Below the pieces are notes generated by a model, which saw only the letters and a list, made by a program, of their open reading frames with translations, had not been told where the DNA came from and searched no databases. A DNA stretch of 64,000 nt from Mesobacillus subterraneus. GTDB lineage: Bacteria > Bacillota > Bacilli > Bacillales > Cytobacillaceae. Below, piece after piece: positions 1-8,329 of the stretch. The first letter of the stretch is position 1. The number at the start of each line of letters is the position of its first letter. Location: contig NZ_JAMBOF010000002.1 of the NCBI RefSeq assembly GCF_023715485.1, positions 62,001-126,000 of the forward strand, written 5' to 3'. A program made the position numbers and the translations under genes.

Positions 1-534
1 AAATACTTTATTTGCTGCTTCAATACCCTTCTTAACACCTTTGAAAAGGATGCCAAGTGTGATTACCCATACAATAATCAATGGAACAAATACTCCAGGA
101 ACAAGGCTTCCAACTTTTCCTGCATCAACTACCTGCAAGTAATCTCCGACTAGGAAAGTCAGAGGGTCGTCGCCCCACTGCTTGCTTAAAGAAAAATAGG
201 CGTAAGACATAGCCCAGGCAATGATGACCGCATAGTAAGTGGAAATGACAAACGATATAGCCAATTGCCACCAGCCAAGCCATTCTGAACCTTTCTTAAG
301 TCTTGCAAAGCTCAATGGTGATGAACCACGATACTTATGCCCGATAGTGAATTCCATGATTAATAGTGGAATACCTGCTGTCAGTAATGCGAATAGATAT
401 GGAAGGAAGAAAGCTCCGCCTCCATTTTCATAAGCTACACCCGGAAAGCGCCAAATATTTCCCAACCCTACTGCCGATCCCACTGCTGCAAGAATAAATC
501 CCGCCCGTGTTCCCCATTGTGGACGATTTTCCAT
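1..534 (-). CDS. Neurotransmitter:sodium symporter (NSS/SNF) family transporter, C-terminus cut by window edge
   Basis: The first 178 codons of a sodium-coupled amino acid or amine transporter of the LeuT-type NSS family are present; the rest lies beyond base 1. The N-terminus has the family signature GSAVGLGNIWRFP (about residues 19-31) in transmembrane helix 1, which supplies Na+ and substrate contacts, followed by hydrophobic helices 2 and 3. The ATG at 534 follows a GGG-rich ribosome site, and a near-consensus sigma-A promoter lies about 90 bases upstream. The substrate cannot be told from this fragment. Confidence 0.9.
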   Translation of the reverse strand, partial: MENRPQWGTRAGFILAAVGSAVGLGNIWRFPGVAYENGGGAFFLPYLFALLTAGIPLLIMEFTIGHKYRGSSPLSFARLKKGSEWLGWWQLAISFVISTYYAVIIAWAMSYAYFSLSKQWGDDPLTFLVGDYLQVVDAGKVGSLVPGVFVPLIIVWVITLGILFKGVKKGIEAANKVF

Positions 535-620
535 TATGAATCCCCCTTGCCCTTCTAACCCTCTGGAAAATATTGACGAATTAGAAAGTTTTATATTTTC
601 AGATTATTTAGTCTAGGAAT

Positions 621-649
621 AGTATAGCTAGTTTTTATTTGCTTGTCAA
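621..649 (-). promoter_or_regulatory. Sigma-A promoter of the NSS symporter gene
   Basis: On the minus strand TTGACA (644-649) is followed after exactly 17 bases by TATACT (621-626). This is almost the vegetative consensus, and it points at the symporter start at 534. Confidence 0.8.
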
Positions 650-751
650 AATATTATTTTGCTCATAATAAAATTTTTTAAAAAAATATTTCCCAACTAT
701 ACCAGTACTCCTATTAATAGGATTCTATTCCCTTTTATTTAACAATATGAA

Positions 752-779
752 AAAAGCTGTCTGAAATTCAGACAGCTTT
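752..779 (-). terminator. Rho-independent terminator after the NhaC-family gene
   Basis: A near-perfect inverted repeat AAGCTGTCTGA / TCAGACAGCTT is followed by a T-run on the minus strand, five bases after the stop codon at 784. Confidence 0.85.
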
Positions 780-783
780 AAAG

Positions 784-2370
784 TTATTCTGCTAGATTTT
801 CTTTTAAGACTTCTTCCTGAGTAGTTTTGCTTCCAAAGATGAAGGCAAATGCAACTAACAGGATTGCCACTACAGCAAGAGCAGCGATTGTGCTTCCAGT
901 GAATCCGAGGATCAGGAATCCAACAGCTGAAATTGCAGCAGAAATCAGTGCGTAAGGCAATTGCGTCATGACATGGTCCATATGGTTAGAACCTGCACCC
1001 GTAGATGAAAGGATCGTCGTATCTGAGATTGGTGAACAATGGTCTCCAAAAACGGCTCCGGCTAAAACAGCAGCTAATGCTGGGAGCAGGATGCTGATAT
1101 CAGAAGCAGCAGCGATATCCCCTGCGATTGGAAGCAGGATCCCGAATGACCCCCATGATGTACCAGTCGAGAAAGCCATGATTCCAGCTACGAGGAATAG
1201 CAGGAAGGGCAGGAATGATACATTCATATTAGAGCTTTCAACTAGGCCGGCAAGATATTTTCCAGTTTCAAGCCTACCGATCAAGTCAACAATCACCCAG
1301 GCAAAAAACAGAATATAAATAGCTGGAAGCATAGACTTGATTCCTTCTACAAGTCCTTTTCCAAAAACATTAGCGTTGACGCCCTTTAAAACCACTGCCT
1401 GTCTTACGAAAAGAATCAGCGCAACAGCAAGTCCAAGCAGACCGCCTGTTACAAGTGATTTTGTTACATCTGTGTTTTCAAAGATAGAAAAAATCGTCAC
1501 TTCGCCTTCAACAGCGCTTGCACCAGTCCAAAGCATTGCACCAACCGTACCAACAACAAGGGCAACGATTGGCCAGACAAGATCTCCAACTGTTCCTTTT
1601 GTGCTCGTAGGAAGGTCATCTTTCAATTCGCCCGGAACAGGCTTATCCTGATCGACGACAATCCCTTCTGTAATCGCGCGCTCTTCATGCGTTTTCATTG
1701 CTCCAATTTCAACATTGCGAAGAGCAACGATAAAGACCATTGCCAATGCTGCCAGCGCATAGAAATTCATTGGAACAATCTGCATGAACGCAGAAAATGC
1801 ACTGTATTCTTTTACACCATGCGCTGCCAGGATTGTCGCGATTAACGCAATGATATATGCTCCCCAGCTGGAAATCGGGGAAATGACACACATTGGTGCG
1901 GAAGTAGAATCGATAATATATGCAAGTTTAGCACGGGAAACCTTCTGACGGTCTGTGATTGGACGGGTGATCTGACCGACAGCCAAAGCATTGAAATAAT
2001 CATCAATAAAAATGATAATACCTAAAAATGCACCAACCAGCTGTGCTCCAGCTCTTGTTTTGACCCGTTTCATCGCCCATTCGCCAAAGGCACGGCTTCC
2101 GCCTGAAATCGAAATGAATGCCGTGATGATACCTAATAATAATAAGAATAAGATAATGAACAGGCTATAAGTGTTCAATTCGCCATCTGCGACGAAAATT
2201 CCCTTGATGGCATCGCCCATGATTGAAAAGGTCTCGCCAATGTTGAACTCAGCAAGCAAAAATGCCGCTGCGACGATGCCTGTCCCTAAAGACAACAGCA
2301 CTCGTCTTGTGATCACTACCATTAGAATAGCCAATAATGGCGGCAGCAATGAAAAAATTGTGTTCTCCAT
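784..2370 (-). CDS. lysW: NhaC-family Na+/H+ antiporter-like permease, predicted lysine transporter
   Basis: This 528-residue polytopic membrane protein belongs to the NhaC antiporter family. Signature segments are SPISSWGAY (about 164-172), GTSWGSFGILLP (about 400-411) and GDHCSPISDTTILSS (about 440-454). The ATG at 2370 has a good AGGAGGAG ribosome site. The leader carries a complete lysine riboswitch with terminator (2455-2690), so expression should fall when lysine is abundant. In comparative genomics of L-box regulons, NhaC-type genes under this riboswitch were proposed to be lysine transporters (LysW). The family is seen in the sequence; lysine transport is inferred from the riboswitch. 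Confidence 0.85.
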   Translation of the reverse strand: MENTIFSLLPPLLAILMVVITRRVLLSLGTGIVAAAFLLAEFNIGETFSIMGDAIKGIFVADGELNTYSLFIILFLLLLGIITAFISISGGSRAFGEWAMKRVKTRAGAQLVGAFLGIIIFIDDYFNALAVGQITRPITDRQKVSRAKLAYIIDSTSAPMCVISPISSWGAYIIALIATILAAHGVKEYSAFSAFMQIVPMNFYALAALAMVFIVALRNVEIGAMKTHEERAITEGIVVDQDKPVPGELKDDLPTSTKGTVGDLVWPIVALVVGTVGAMLWTGASAVEGEVTIFSIFENTDVTKSLVTGGLLGLAVALILFVRQAVVLKGVNANVFGKGLVEGIKSMLPAIYILFFAWVIVDLIGRLETGKYLAGLVESSNMNVSFLPFLLFLVAGIMAFSTGTSWGSFGILLPIAGDIAAASDISILLPALAAVLAGAVFGDHCSPISDTTILSSTGAGSNHMDHVMTQLPYALISAAISAVGFLILGFTGSTIAALAVVAILLVAFAFIFGSKTTQEEVLKENLAE

Positions 2371-2454
2371 TTATTCTTTCTCCTCCTTGTTTTTGACAGG
2401 GGGAAACTGTTTCATGAAAAGAGCTTAGTTACTTTCTTAAAAAAAAATAAAAAA

Positions 2455-2486
2455 GGGCAACGATAGAGAAAATCCTATCGTCGCCC
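2455..2486 (-). terminator. Intrinsic terminator of the lysine riboswitch
   Basis: The minus strand has a GGGCGACGATAG / CTATCGTTGCCC hairpin followed by TTTTTTATTTTTTTT. It is the expression platform between the L-box aptamer and the transporter start at 2370. Confidence 0.9.
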
Positions 2487-2518
2487 TTAATAAGCAACTA
2501 GTTTCTCCATCACGATCT

Positions 2519-2692
2519 GTAGCTCCCCATTATGGATATACCTCCATAATGACAGTGATACTCTTATTCAAAGTATCCCCAGCAAAATAAATGTGACTCA
2601 TTTAGGTTGCTTCGGCAAAATTCCCTTTCAGCTGTGATCAACGTTGTCATCCTCACATAGCTTACTCTTGAATCCTGCGCCTCTACCCCACC
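2519..2692 (-). ncRNA. Lysine riboswitch (L-box) aptamer
   Basis: The minus strand carries the conserved L-box blocks in order: GTAGAGGCGC, AGAGTAAGC, GAGGATGA, GCTGAAAGGG, GCCGAAGCAACC, TTTGCTGGGG, ACTGTCA and GGGGAGCTAC. P1 forms between GTAG at the 5' end and CTAC at the 3' end. It is followed by a strong terminator and then the NhaC-family gene, so lysine binding should cause premature termination. Confidence 0.95.
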
Positions 2693-2760
2693 GGAATGAT
2701 AAGGTTTGTTTATTCAATTGATTTCATAATATAACAATATCGCTAACTTGACAACTGTTT

Positions 2761-3519
2761 TTATTCTCCGGGAAGCTGGATTGCAGGTGGAGAATCTCCG
2801 CCGCCATTGTAAAATTGCGGAACTTTGCCAGGGTAGTAGAAGCTTCCAATCGGAATGTCCTCCTGTACAGTTGCAATTTCTGTTGCAAAAGGAATAATGA
2901 TTTGGACATTAACCTTCACCCTGACAGACACATTGATCAAGGTATTGTTGATGCCATGCTCTTCTGTTTCCCAGACGATATCGGCAGTGACATCACCGAT
3001 TGCGTTAAATTTCACCGGAATCCTTGGGCCCATGTTACCAAGTAGTGCATTGTTGGTCGCCTGCCCAAGTGGTACATAATAAATAATTCCTTCCTCCGCT
3101 TCTTCACCGTCCGTGACAATTTCCACATCCGATAACATCTCAAGCGAGGTGAGATTCCCTCTTTCCGCTTCCTTTAAATTCATTTGGACGATGTTGGTCG
3201 TCTCCGCTTTTACACGGTTGATGATCTCTGTATTGAATTTCACCACCGTCGTTGTTCCGCCGTCCACGGGTACAAATTCAATCACTTTATCAATATCCAT
3301 GCCGCTTGCAATCTTTTTATTGATCGCTTTGTTGATTACAAGCGTTGCAATCTTCCTCGTCTGTGATTCTGCATAACTCATAAGCGTAGGCTCCAGCCCT
3401 TTATCTATGATCCACAGTCCCGCTGCCGTTGAAAAGGAAAAAAAGACGAATGTCAGCAGGAATACATACCTGAAAGGCAAGGGCCCTTTTCGAGGCAGCC
3501 GCCGGCCGAATTTTGCCAA
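2761..3519 (-). CDS. yunB: Sporulation protein YunB
   Basis: This 252-residue protein matches YunB, a sigma-E-dependent sporulation protein of the mother cell in B. subtilis. It has a basic N-terminus, one membrane anchor (about residues 17-38), then a mixed alpha/beta domain similar to the SpoIIR/YunB secreted domain, ending in a proline- and glycine-rich tail. It stands in the B. subtilis order yunB-yunC-yunD, although here an HD-GYP gene separates it from yunC. Its biochemical role is not known. Confidence 0.9.
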   Translation of the reverse strand: MAKFGRRLPRKGPLPFRYVFLLTFVFFSFSTAAGLWIIDKGLEPTLMSYAESQTRKIATLVINKAINKKIASGMDIDKVIEFVPVDGGTTTVVKFNTEIINRVKAETTNIVQMNLKEAERGNLTSLEMLSDVEIVTDGEEAEEGIIYYVPLGQATNNALLGNMGPRIPVKFNAIGDVTADIVWETEEHGINNTLINVSVRVKVNVQIIIPFATEIATVQEDIPIGSFYYPGKVPQFYNGGGDSPPAIQLPGE

Positions 3520-3581
3520 AACAAATCCCCCCTCTAAAGCTATATGTATGCTTTAAAGGGGGGAACTAGCCTAAAAAAGAA

Positions 3582-3731
3582 GGCACTTTTCATAAACTTT
3601 GTTGCTTTCAATACCAAAAATAAATATCGGCATTTGGGTTTTTACGAGTTTTAAGGCATTCCTTGTTCAGAACCTCCGAAAAGAGCGGGATGAAAACTTG
3701 GTTGAAAATCAACATCTTTTCGAAAATAGCT
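3582..3731. repeat. MITE-like element, copy A
   Basis: This 150-bp segment has imperfect terminal inverted repeats (left GGCACTTTTCATAAAC, right end reading GCTATTTTCGAAAA on the other strand). Its interior shares AATAAATATCGGCA and ACGAGTTTTAAGGCATT with copy B (5103-5233). The right end stops one base before the stop codon of the HD-GYP gene at 3733. No target duplication is left. Confidence 0.6.
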
Positions 3732-3732
3732 A

Positions 3733-4842
3733 TTAATAATTATTGGCGTACTCATATTTTATGATAGTGTCACAGTTAACGATCATTAAAGATAAATACA
3801 CTTTTAAATCAAGCTCATAGGGTACCACTCTTCGTCCATCTTCCTCGAGAATCCGGACAATCGGCCGCTCGCTCAACCCAGGATTTTGCGCGGATACAAC
3901 ACCTTTTCGGCCATCGCTTAAAATGACAGTCAATCCAATTGGATAGATGGCAACCGCACGGCGGAAGGCATCAACCACCATCGGATCGAACAGATTGCCA
4001 GAACCTGAATAAAGGATTTCCAAGCCTTCGTGAGGCAGCATTGCTGGCCTGTAGACTCGGTTAGATGTGACAGCATCAAATACATCCGCAACCCCGAGTA
4101 TCCTCCCGAACAAGTGGATTTCATCGCCTTTCAACCCGCGTGGATAGCCAGAACCATTCAAACGTTCATGATGCTGATACGCGCAGTGGGCTACGATCAA
4201 AGGTACAGTCGGGATATTCCGTAAAATCTGGAATCCATCCTCCGCATGCGCCTTGATGATCTTAAATTCCTCCGCAGTCAGCTTACCGGGTTTTGCTAAG
4301 ATGTCTTCCGGAACCTTCATCTTGCCGACGTCATGCAAAATGGCACCTAATCCCAGCTGCTCGAGCTCCTTGGGAGGCAGTTTCATTTCGATGCCAATCG
4401 CCAGCGCATACAGCGTTACATTTAAAGAATGGGAAAAAATATAATGGTCATGGATGAAGACATCCGATAACAGATTAAGCAGTTCCTTACTCCTTTGAAG
4501 CTCATCCAGCAGCACACTAATCAATTTCTTGAACTTCCTTGCCGATTTTTCCAGCACGAAAGAATGAGATATCTTTGTATCAAGCTGTATTTGCTTAAAG
4601 GTCTCTCCAATCGTCATGATGGCATTGACGCGAAGTTCATCCGAAATAGAGTTTGTCAGAATGATATCATCCGTATCAGGGTCTTTGATATAAATATAAT
4701 CAATCCCAAAATCCAAGAGCCGGTTGAGGATTCTCCCTTCAAGCCTTGCCCCTGCATTTAATAGAATTAGGCCCTGGTCATTATAGATGGCTTTCCCGAG
4801 TAAAGCACCTTCATCTACTGAAGTGGTCGCTACCAGTCTCAT
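3733..4842 (-). CDS. HD-GYP domain cyclic-di-GMP phosphodiesterase
   Basis: The C-terminal half is an HD-GYP domain: HD metal-binding residues in LHDVGKMKVP (about 190-200), then HHERLNGSGYPRGL with the GYP signature (about 243-256) and DVFDAVTSNRVYRP. Such enzymes hydrolyse cyclic di-GMP to GMP or pGpG. The N-terminal about 130 residues are a small sensory or dimerisation region with no clear family. The ATG at 4842 is preferred over the GTG at 4854 because GTGGGA lies at proper spacing from the ATG. It is inserted between yunB and yunC, where B. subtilis 168 has no such gene. MITE copy A abuts its stop codon. Confidence 0.88.
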   Translation of the reverse strand: MRLVATTSVDEGALLGKAIYNDQGLILLNAGARLEGRILNRLLDFGIDYIYIKDPDTDDIILTNSISDELRVNAIMTIGETFKQIQLDTKISHSFVLEKSARKFKKLISVLLDELQRSKELLNLLSDVFIHDHYIFSHSLNVTLYALAIGIEMKLPPKELEQLGLGAILHDVGKMKVPEDILAKPGKLTAEEFKIIKAHAEDGFQILRNIPTVPLIVAHCAYQHHERLNGSGYPRGLKGDEIHLFGRILGVADVFDAVTSNRVYRPAMLPHEGLEILYSGSGNLFDPMVVDAFRRAVAIYPIGLTVILSDGRKGVVSAQNPGLSERPIVRILEEDGRRVVPYELDLKVYLSLMIVNCDTIIKYEYANNY

Positions 4843-5247
4843 GTGAATTCCCACTTTATCTGTTTGTTTTTAGCAGTTATCGCCTTATAGATTTTGAACA
4901 TTACAGTGATATTAACAAGAAAATTTTACAAAATACGACAATATTTTCTTATATTCTATCATAATCCATTAAATATTGGTTATACCATTAAGAATTTTAT
5001 GTTGGGAAAATAGAAGATTTTTATGCTATTCTTACGCTCTCTTTTAATATCGGCAGGAATCATGGTTCTTTTACCATGATTCGGGATAAGCCCAGGTTAA
5101 ATGGTTACGTTCTTTTCGTAAACTTTCTTGTTTTCTCAGCCATAAGTAAATATCGGCAGCTGGATTTACGAGTTTTAAGGCATTCCCTTGTTTTCCTTTT
5201 AACATTTACCGTGAAAACACGAAAAAGACAGCCCTGCAAGGCTGTCT
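4843..5247. other. Intergenic region with hairpin and MITE-like sequence
   Basis: No gene is seen in these 405 bases. They hold the AT-rich promoter region of the HD-GYP gene, a perfect 9-bp hairpin AATCATGGT / ACCATGATT at about 5058-5081, MITE-like copy B and the yunC terminator. Confidence 0.5.
5103..5233. repeat. MITE-like element, copy B (degraded)
   Basis: It shares TTTTCGTAAACTTT, AAATATCGGCA and TTTACGAGTTTTAAGGCATT with copy A in the same order. The right end merges into the yunC terminator stem (AAAGACAGCC). Boundaries are approximate. Confidence 0.5.
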
Positions 5248-5249
5248 TT
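5224..5249 (-). terminator. Rho-independent terminator overlapping the yunC stop codon
   Basis: AAAGACAGCC / GGCTGTCTTT with a 6-base loop; the stem includes the first bases of the yunC stop codon, and T-rich sequence follows on the minus strand. Confidence 0.7.
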
Positions 5250-5550
5250 AATTCATGAACAGCAAAGCATCTTTGCCGACCATACCCTTTGTTGCACCAA
5301 GATTCTCAGCTTCGTAAGTCACTGATTCAAGTGGGGCTTCGAGCAATTCTTCGATCGTTTTAACGCCAACTGCCCTGCCGGCTATGACCTTCCTGCCTTT
5401 CAGCTTTTCATTGAGAAGCGCGACATCAAGAGCGCCGCACATAATATATCCTTTATCCCCCGTTACAACAAGCAGATTTGTTTTTGGCAATTTTACCGAA
5501 ATGCATAAAAATGTTCTGCCTTCGATCTCGATCGGTGACATTTCGATCAT
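5248..5550 (-). CDS. yunC: YunC family protein (DUF1805)
   Basis: This roughly 100-residue protein of the YunC/DUF1805 family is a compact alpha/beta fold with the conserved segment GDKGYIMCGALDV in the middle and AENLGATKGMVGK near the C-terminus. The ATG at 5550 sits 9 bases after AAGGAG; a GTG at 5556 is too close to that site. The order yunC-yunD is that of B. subtilis. The function is unknown. Confidence 0.9.
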   Translation of the reverse strand: MIEMSPIEIEGRTFLCISVKLPKTNLLVVTGDKGYIMCGALDVALLNEKLKGRKVIAGRAVGVKTIEELLEAPLESVTYEAENLGATKGMVGKDALLFMN

Positions 5551-5656
5551 GAACACACTCTCCTTCCTTCAATCCCATTAACACTTTATGAAGGAAAAAG
5601 GAAAAGCGTGATATTTTGATAAAATCTCGCAACGATGTTTTATGATGTTTATTTAT

Positions 5657-5764
5657 GGCTGTTTTCGTAAACGTTATTGCTTTTACAACCGAAAGTATAA
5701 CGAGTTTTAATGCAAATCCTGTTCAAATACTTGGCTAAAAACAACAATCTATGCTAAAACAGCC
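5657..5764. mobile_element. MITE-like element, copy C, with 8-bp target site duplication
   Basis: This 108-bp element starts GGCTGTTTTCGTAAACG and ends with the inverse, AAAACAGCC. It is flanked on both sides by the same eight bases TTATTTAT (5649-5656 and 5765-5772). The right-hand copy of the duplication contains the yunD stop codon, so the insertion hit the very end of yunD without changing the protein. Ends beginning GGCT and an AT-rich 8-bp duplication are typical of ISL3-family elements. There is no coding capacity, so it must have been moved in trans. Confidence 0.8.
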
Positions 5765-7141
5765 TTATTTATAAATAGAGGAGATCTTCCACTCGAGCAA
5801 ATTCCGCAGGAACTCCGGCAGCCAATATTCCTTATTTTCTGCACGTTGAATTTCCGGAAAAAAGCGGCCAAATGTAAACATATCCGGTATCGCCAACACA
5901 TAATGTTTTTTCGAATCGATCGGCATACCATTAAGTAAAATCTGCTGAATGTTGCTTTTCATTTCGAACTCAATTCCAGCGTACTCCATGACACCCATTA
6001 CTGTCCCACGGAAGCCAAGCCCTTTAATCTGCATATGCGGCCACTTTTCGTCCCTGATCTGGAGGAGTACTTCTTTTAGTTCTGCACCTGAAAGCCTGAT
6101 GGTACACGGATTAATTGGATGAGGGCAGATTTCAAGCAAGTCGAATTGAGTGACTTCACCGCTTTTCAATCCGCCAAGCAGCATCCCGGCGTTCATGAAG
6201 GCGCAATCGGCATCACACCATTCTCTTAATGCCTCCGTAAGCATTTTTGACAGGGAAGAATGCTGCAGCGGGTCAGCCTTCAGCTCATCTGGCAGGAAAG
6301 CAACTGTCTTTGCCATCAGCTGTTTCCCGGCACGATAATAACCCTCTGAAATTTCCTGCTCATTCTCAGCTTTGTCCGCCTCATTCATATCATAAAGAAC
6401 CGCTCTTTTATGTAAAATCCGCTTGGAAAGCTCGTCGATCTTCAAGGTGACATGGCCAGTATAATATCCATATTTACCCGCCCCTGCGAGCAAGGTGAAA
6501 CCCACTTCTTTTCCCTCATGTAAAATATGATGGGTATGCCCGCCGATAATCACATCGATCTCCGGGAACATCCCGGCAATCAGCTCATCATCGTGAATTC
6601 CCAGATGGGACAGAAGAATAATAATATCTGTGTGCCCCTTCAGTTCCTCCACGCATTTCTTCAATTCGTCCATCGGATCTTGCAGCTTCCAGCCGAGTTG
6701 TTCATAAAAACGGGCAAAATTAACCGTTATACCAATGACTCCGACTCTCGTACCCTTTTTGCTTATGTAAATATGATATGGCTGAGCCCATGACGGCCTG
6801 CTTCCATCTGGCTTATAAAGATTGGCGACAAGCATTTTGAATTTTTTTTCAAGATACATGGAATCAAGGTCCTCGAACGGCAGGGTGATGCCCTCGTTAT
6901 TTCCAATGGTTGCTGCATCATAACCAGCCTCATTCAGCAAGCGGCAGTTCGCCTTGCCTCTTGTCCCATCAGACAATGGATGCCAGCGGTCCATATGGTC
7001 GCCAATATCAAAAACGAACACCTCGTCACCCGCATCCTCATGCCAGCGCCTCCGCTCAGCCAGAAGCTTATGGATACTTGGCCAATGCTCCAAATGGCTA
7101 TGCAAATCATTCGTGTGGTATATGTGAATTACCTCTTCCAT
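5765..7141 (-). CDS. yunD: YunD family metallophosphoesterase / 5'-nucleotidase
   Basis: This 458-residue cytoplasmic protein (no signal peptide) has an N-terminal calcineurin-like metallophosphoesterase domain with HTNDLHSHLEHWP (about 8-20), FDIGDHMDRWHP, GNNEG, LSHLGIHDD and GGHTHHILHEG (about 190-200). The C-terminal 5'-nucleotidase domain contains NAGMLLGGLKSGEVTQFDL. The family usually hydrolyses nucleotides or related phosphoesters; the YunD substrate is not established. The start could be the GTG at 7144 or the ATG at 7141. It lies directly downstream of the yunF region and upstream of yunC. MITE copy C is inserted across its stop codon. Confidence 0.9.
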   Translation of the reverse strand: MEEVIHIYHTNDLHSHLEHWPSIHKLLAERRRWHEDAGDEVFVFDIGDHMDRWHPLSDGTRGKANCRLLNEAGYDAATIGNNEGITLPFEDLDSMYLEKKFKMLVANLYKPDGSRPSWAQPYHIYISKKGTRVGVIGITVNFARFYEQLGWKLQDPMDELKKCVEELKGHTDIIILLSHLGIHDDELIAGMFPEIDVIIGGHTHHILHEGKEVGFTLLAGAGKYGYYTGHVTLKIDELSKRILHKRAVLYDMNEADKAENEQEISEGYYRAGKQLMAKTVAFLPDELKADPLQHSSLSKMLTEALREWCDADCAFMNAGMLLGGLKSGEVTQFDLLEICPHPINPCTIRLSGAELKEVLLQIRDEKWPHMQIKGLGFRGTVMGVMEYAGIEFEMKSNIQQILLNGMPIDSKKHYVLAIPDMFTFGRFFPEIQRAENKEYWLPEFLRNLLEWKISSIYK

Positions 7142-7282
7142 CACCCATCAATCCTCTTTTAAAATGAAGTGCCCCTGCCTGATTGTTCAGAAGGGGTCTG
7201 GTAAATCCTTATTTAAATCCATCGAATTGCCTTTCAAACACATTCTGCTGGCTTGATTGCACTTCTAATCTAATGGCCTGAC

Positions 7283-8131
7283 TTAAAATAAATCAAGCTG
7301 CCGAGGGTTCAAGCCAGCATATTCAATATCCAGGAGCTCAAGCATCTGCTGGGCATTGTCAGCCGCATCGCCTCCTGAATTATTATTGAACAAGGCGAAT
7401 ACCTGTTTTGTAGTCGAATCAAGCTGTTTTAAGTTATCTGCCCATTCCTTCAGTTCTTCCTGATTGTAGCGATATAAGTACCTGACCTCGCGCCAATCCT
7501 GGCCTCTGCCCTTCTTGTTCCAGCCATGGACATTGCGGCCGTGGAACCGGACTAGAACCTTTTCAGAAGACGTAGATTCAAGCACAGTTGGAATCGATCC
7601 TTCTCCAGCCTGCGGTTCGTCACAGATGCTGTGAATCCACTTTTCTTTTTTCATAAAATCCAAGGTCTTCTCGCGCATTCCTCCTTCAAACCAGGATCGA
7701 TGGCGGAATTCAAGCGCGCAGTCGATATCACCCATCTGTTCCCTGCACCAGCGCAGATATTCAACATTCTCACTGCGCAAGTCAAACCACGGCGGGAACT
7801 GGAAAAGGGTCATACCATGCTTATTCGCTTCCAAATAAGGATGAAGCGATTCTTTATAGGCATTGAACATCTCGTTCTTATCTTTAAAAGGAATTTCACC
7901 TCGCTGATGGCCGGTCATACCCTGGTATGCTTTTACAATGAATTGGAAATTATCAGGTGTCTCATCCACCCATTTCGCAGCATTCTTCACAGGCTGCACA
8001 GCGTAAAAAGAGGCATCAACCTCAACTGCAGGAAAGTGACTGGAGTATTCCTTAAGTTTATCTCGTGGCGAAACCTTGCCAACATATAAACGATCATGGT
8101 CCCCCCAACCCGTTAAGCCAACAATAATCAT
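7283..8131 (-). CDS. yunF: YunF family protein (DUF72, TIM-barrel)
   Basis: This 282-residue DUF72 protein contains the family's conserved segments: GLTGWGDHDRLY at the start, the FPAVEVDASFYAVQP strand, FPPWFDL (about 112-118), CALEFRHRSWF (about 137-147) and VRFHGRN. DUF72 proteins adopt a TIM-barrel fold, and no activity is firmly assigned. It has its own start (ATG at 8131 with GGAGGTG upstream). B. subtilis has yunE between yunD and yunF; that gene is absent here. Confidence 0.9.
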   Translation of the reverse strand: MIIVGLTGWGDHDRLYVGKVSPRDKLKEYSSHFPAVEVDASFYAVQPVKNAAKWVDETPDNFQFIVKAYQGMTGHQRGEIPFKDKNEMFNAYKESLHPYLEANKHGMTLFQFPPWFDLRSENVEYLRWCREQMGDIDCALEFRHRSWFEGGMREKTLDFMKKEKWIHSICDEPQAGEGSIPTVLESTSSEKVLVRFHGRNVHGWNKKGRGQDWREVRYLYRYNQEELKEWADNLKQLDSTTKQVFALFNNNSGGDAADNAQQMLELLDIEYAGLNPRQLDLF

Positions 8132-8329
8132 CTGTGCACCTCCATTTTTCCTTCATGATAGCACAATTAAGCGCTGAATAAGAACTAAGACATCGTTTAA
8201 CAATGATTCCCCTTTAATAAAAAGAAAAAACACTAATTTTATTGATTATGGCCTTGTTTTGACTATTTGGCCCATCGTTAGAAGCAGCCTTTGGGATTAT
8301 TCCCGGTTAATCCATACGTTTTTAAGTGA

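Noticed and set aside
3113-3376. Plus-strand open frames opposite yunB
   Set aside because: They are shadows of the well-supported minus-strand gene, without ribosome sites.
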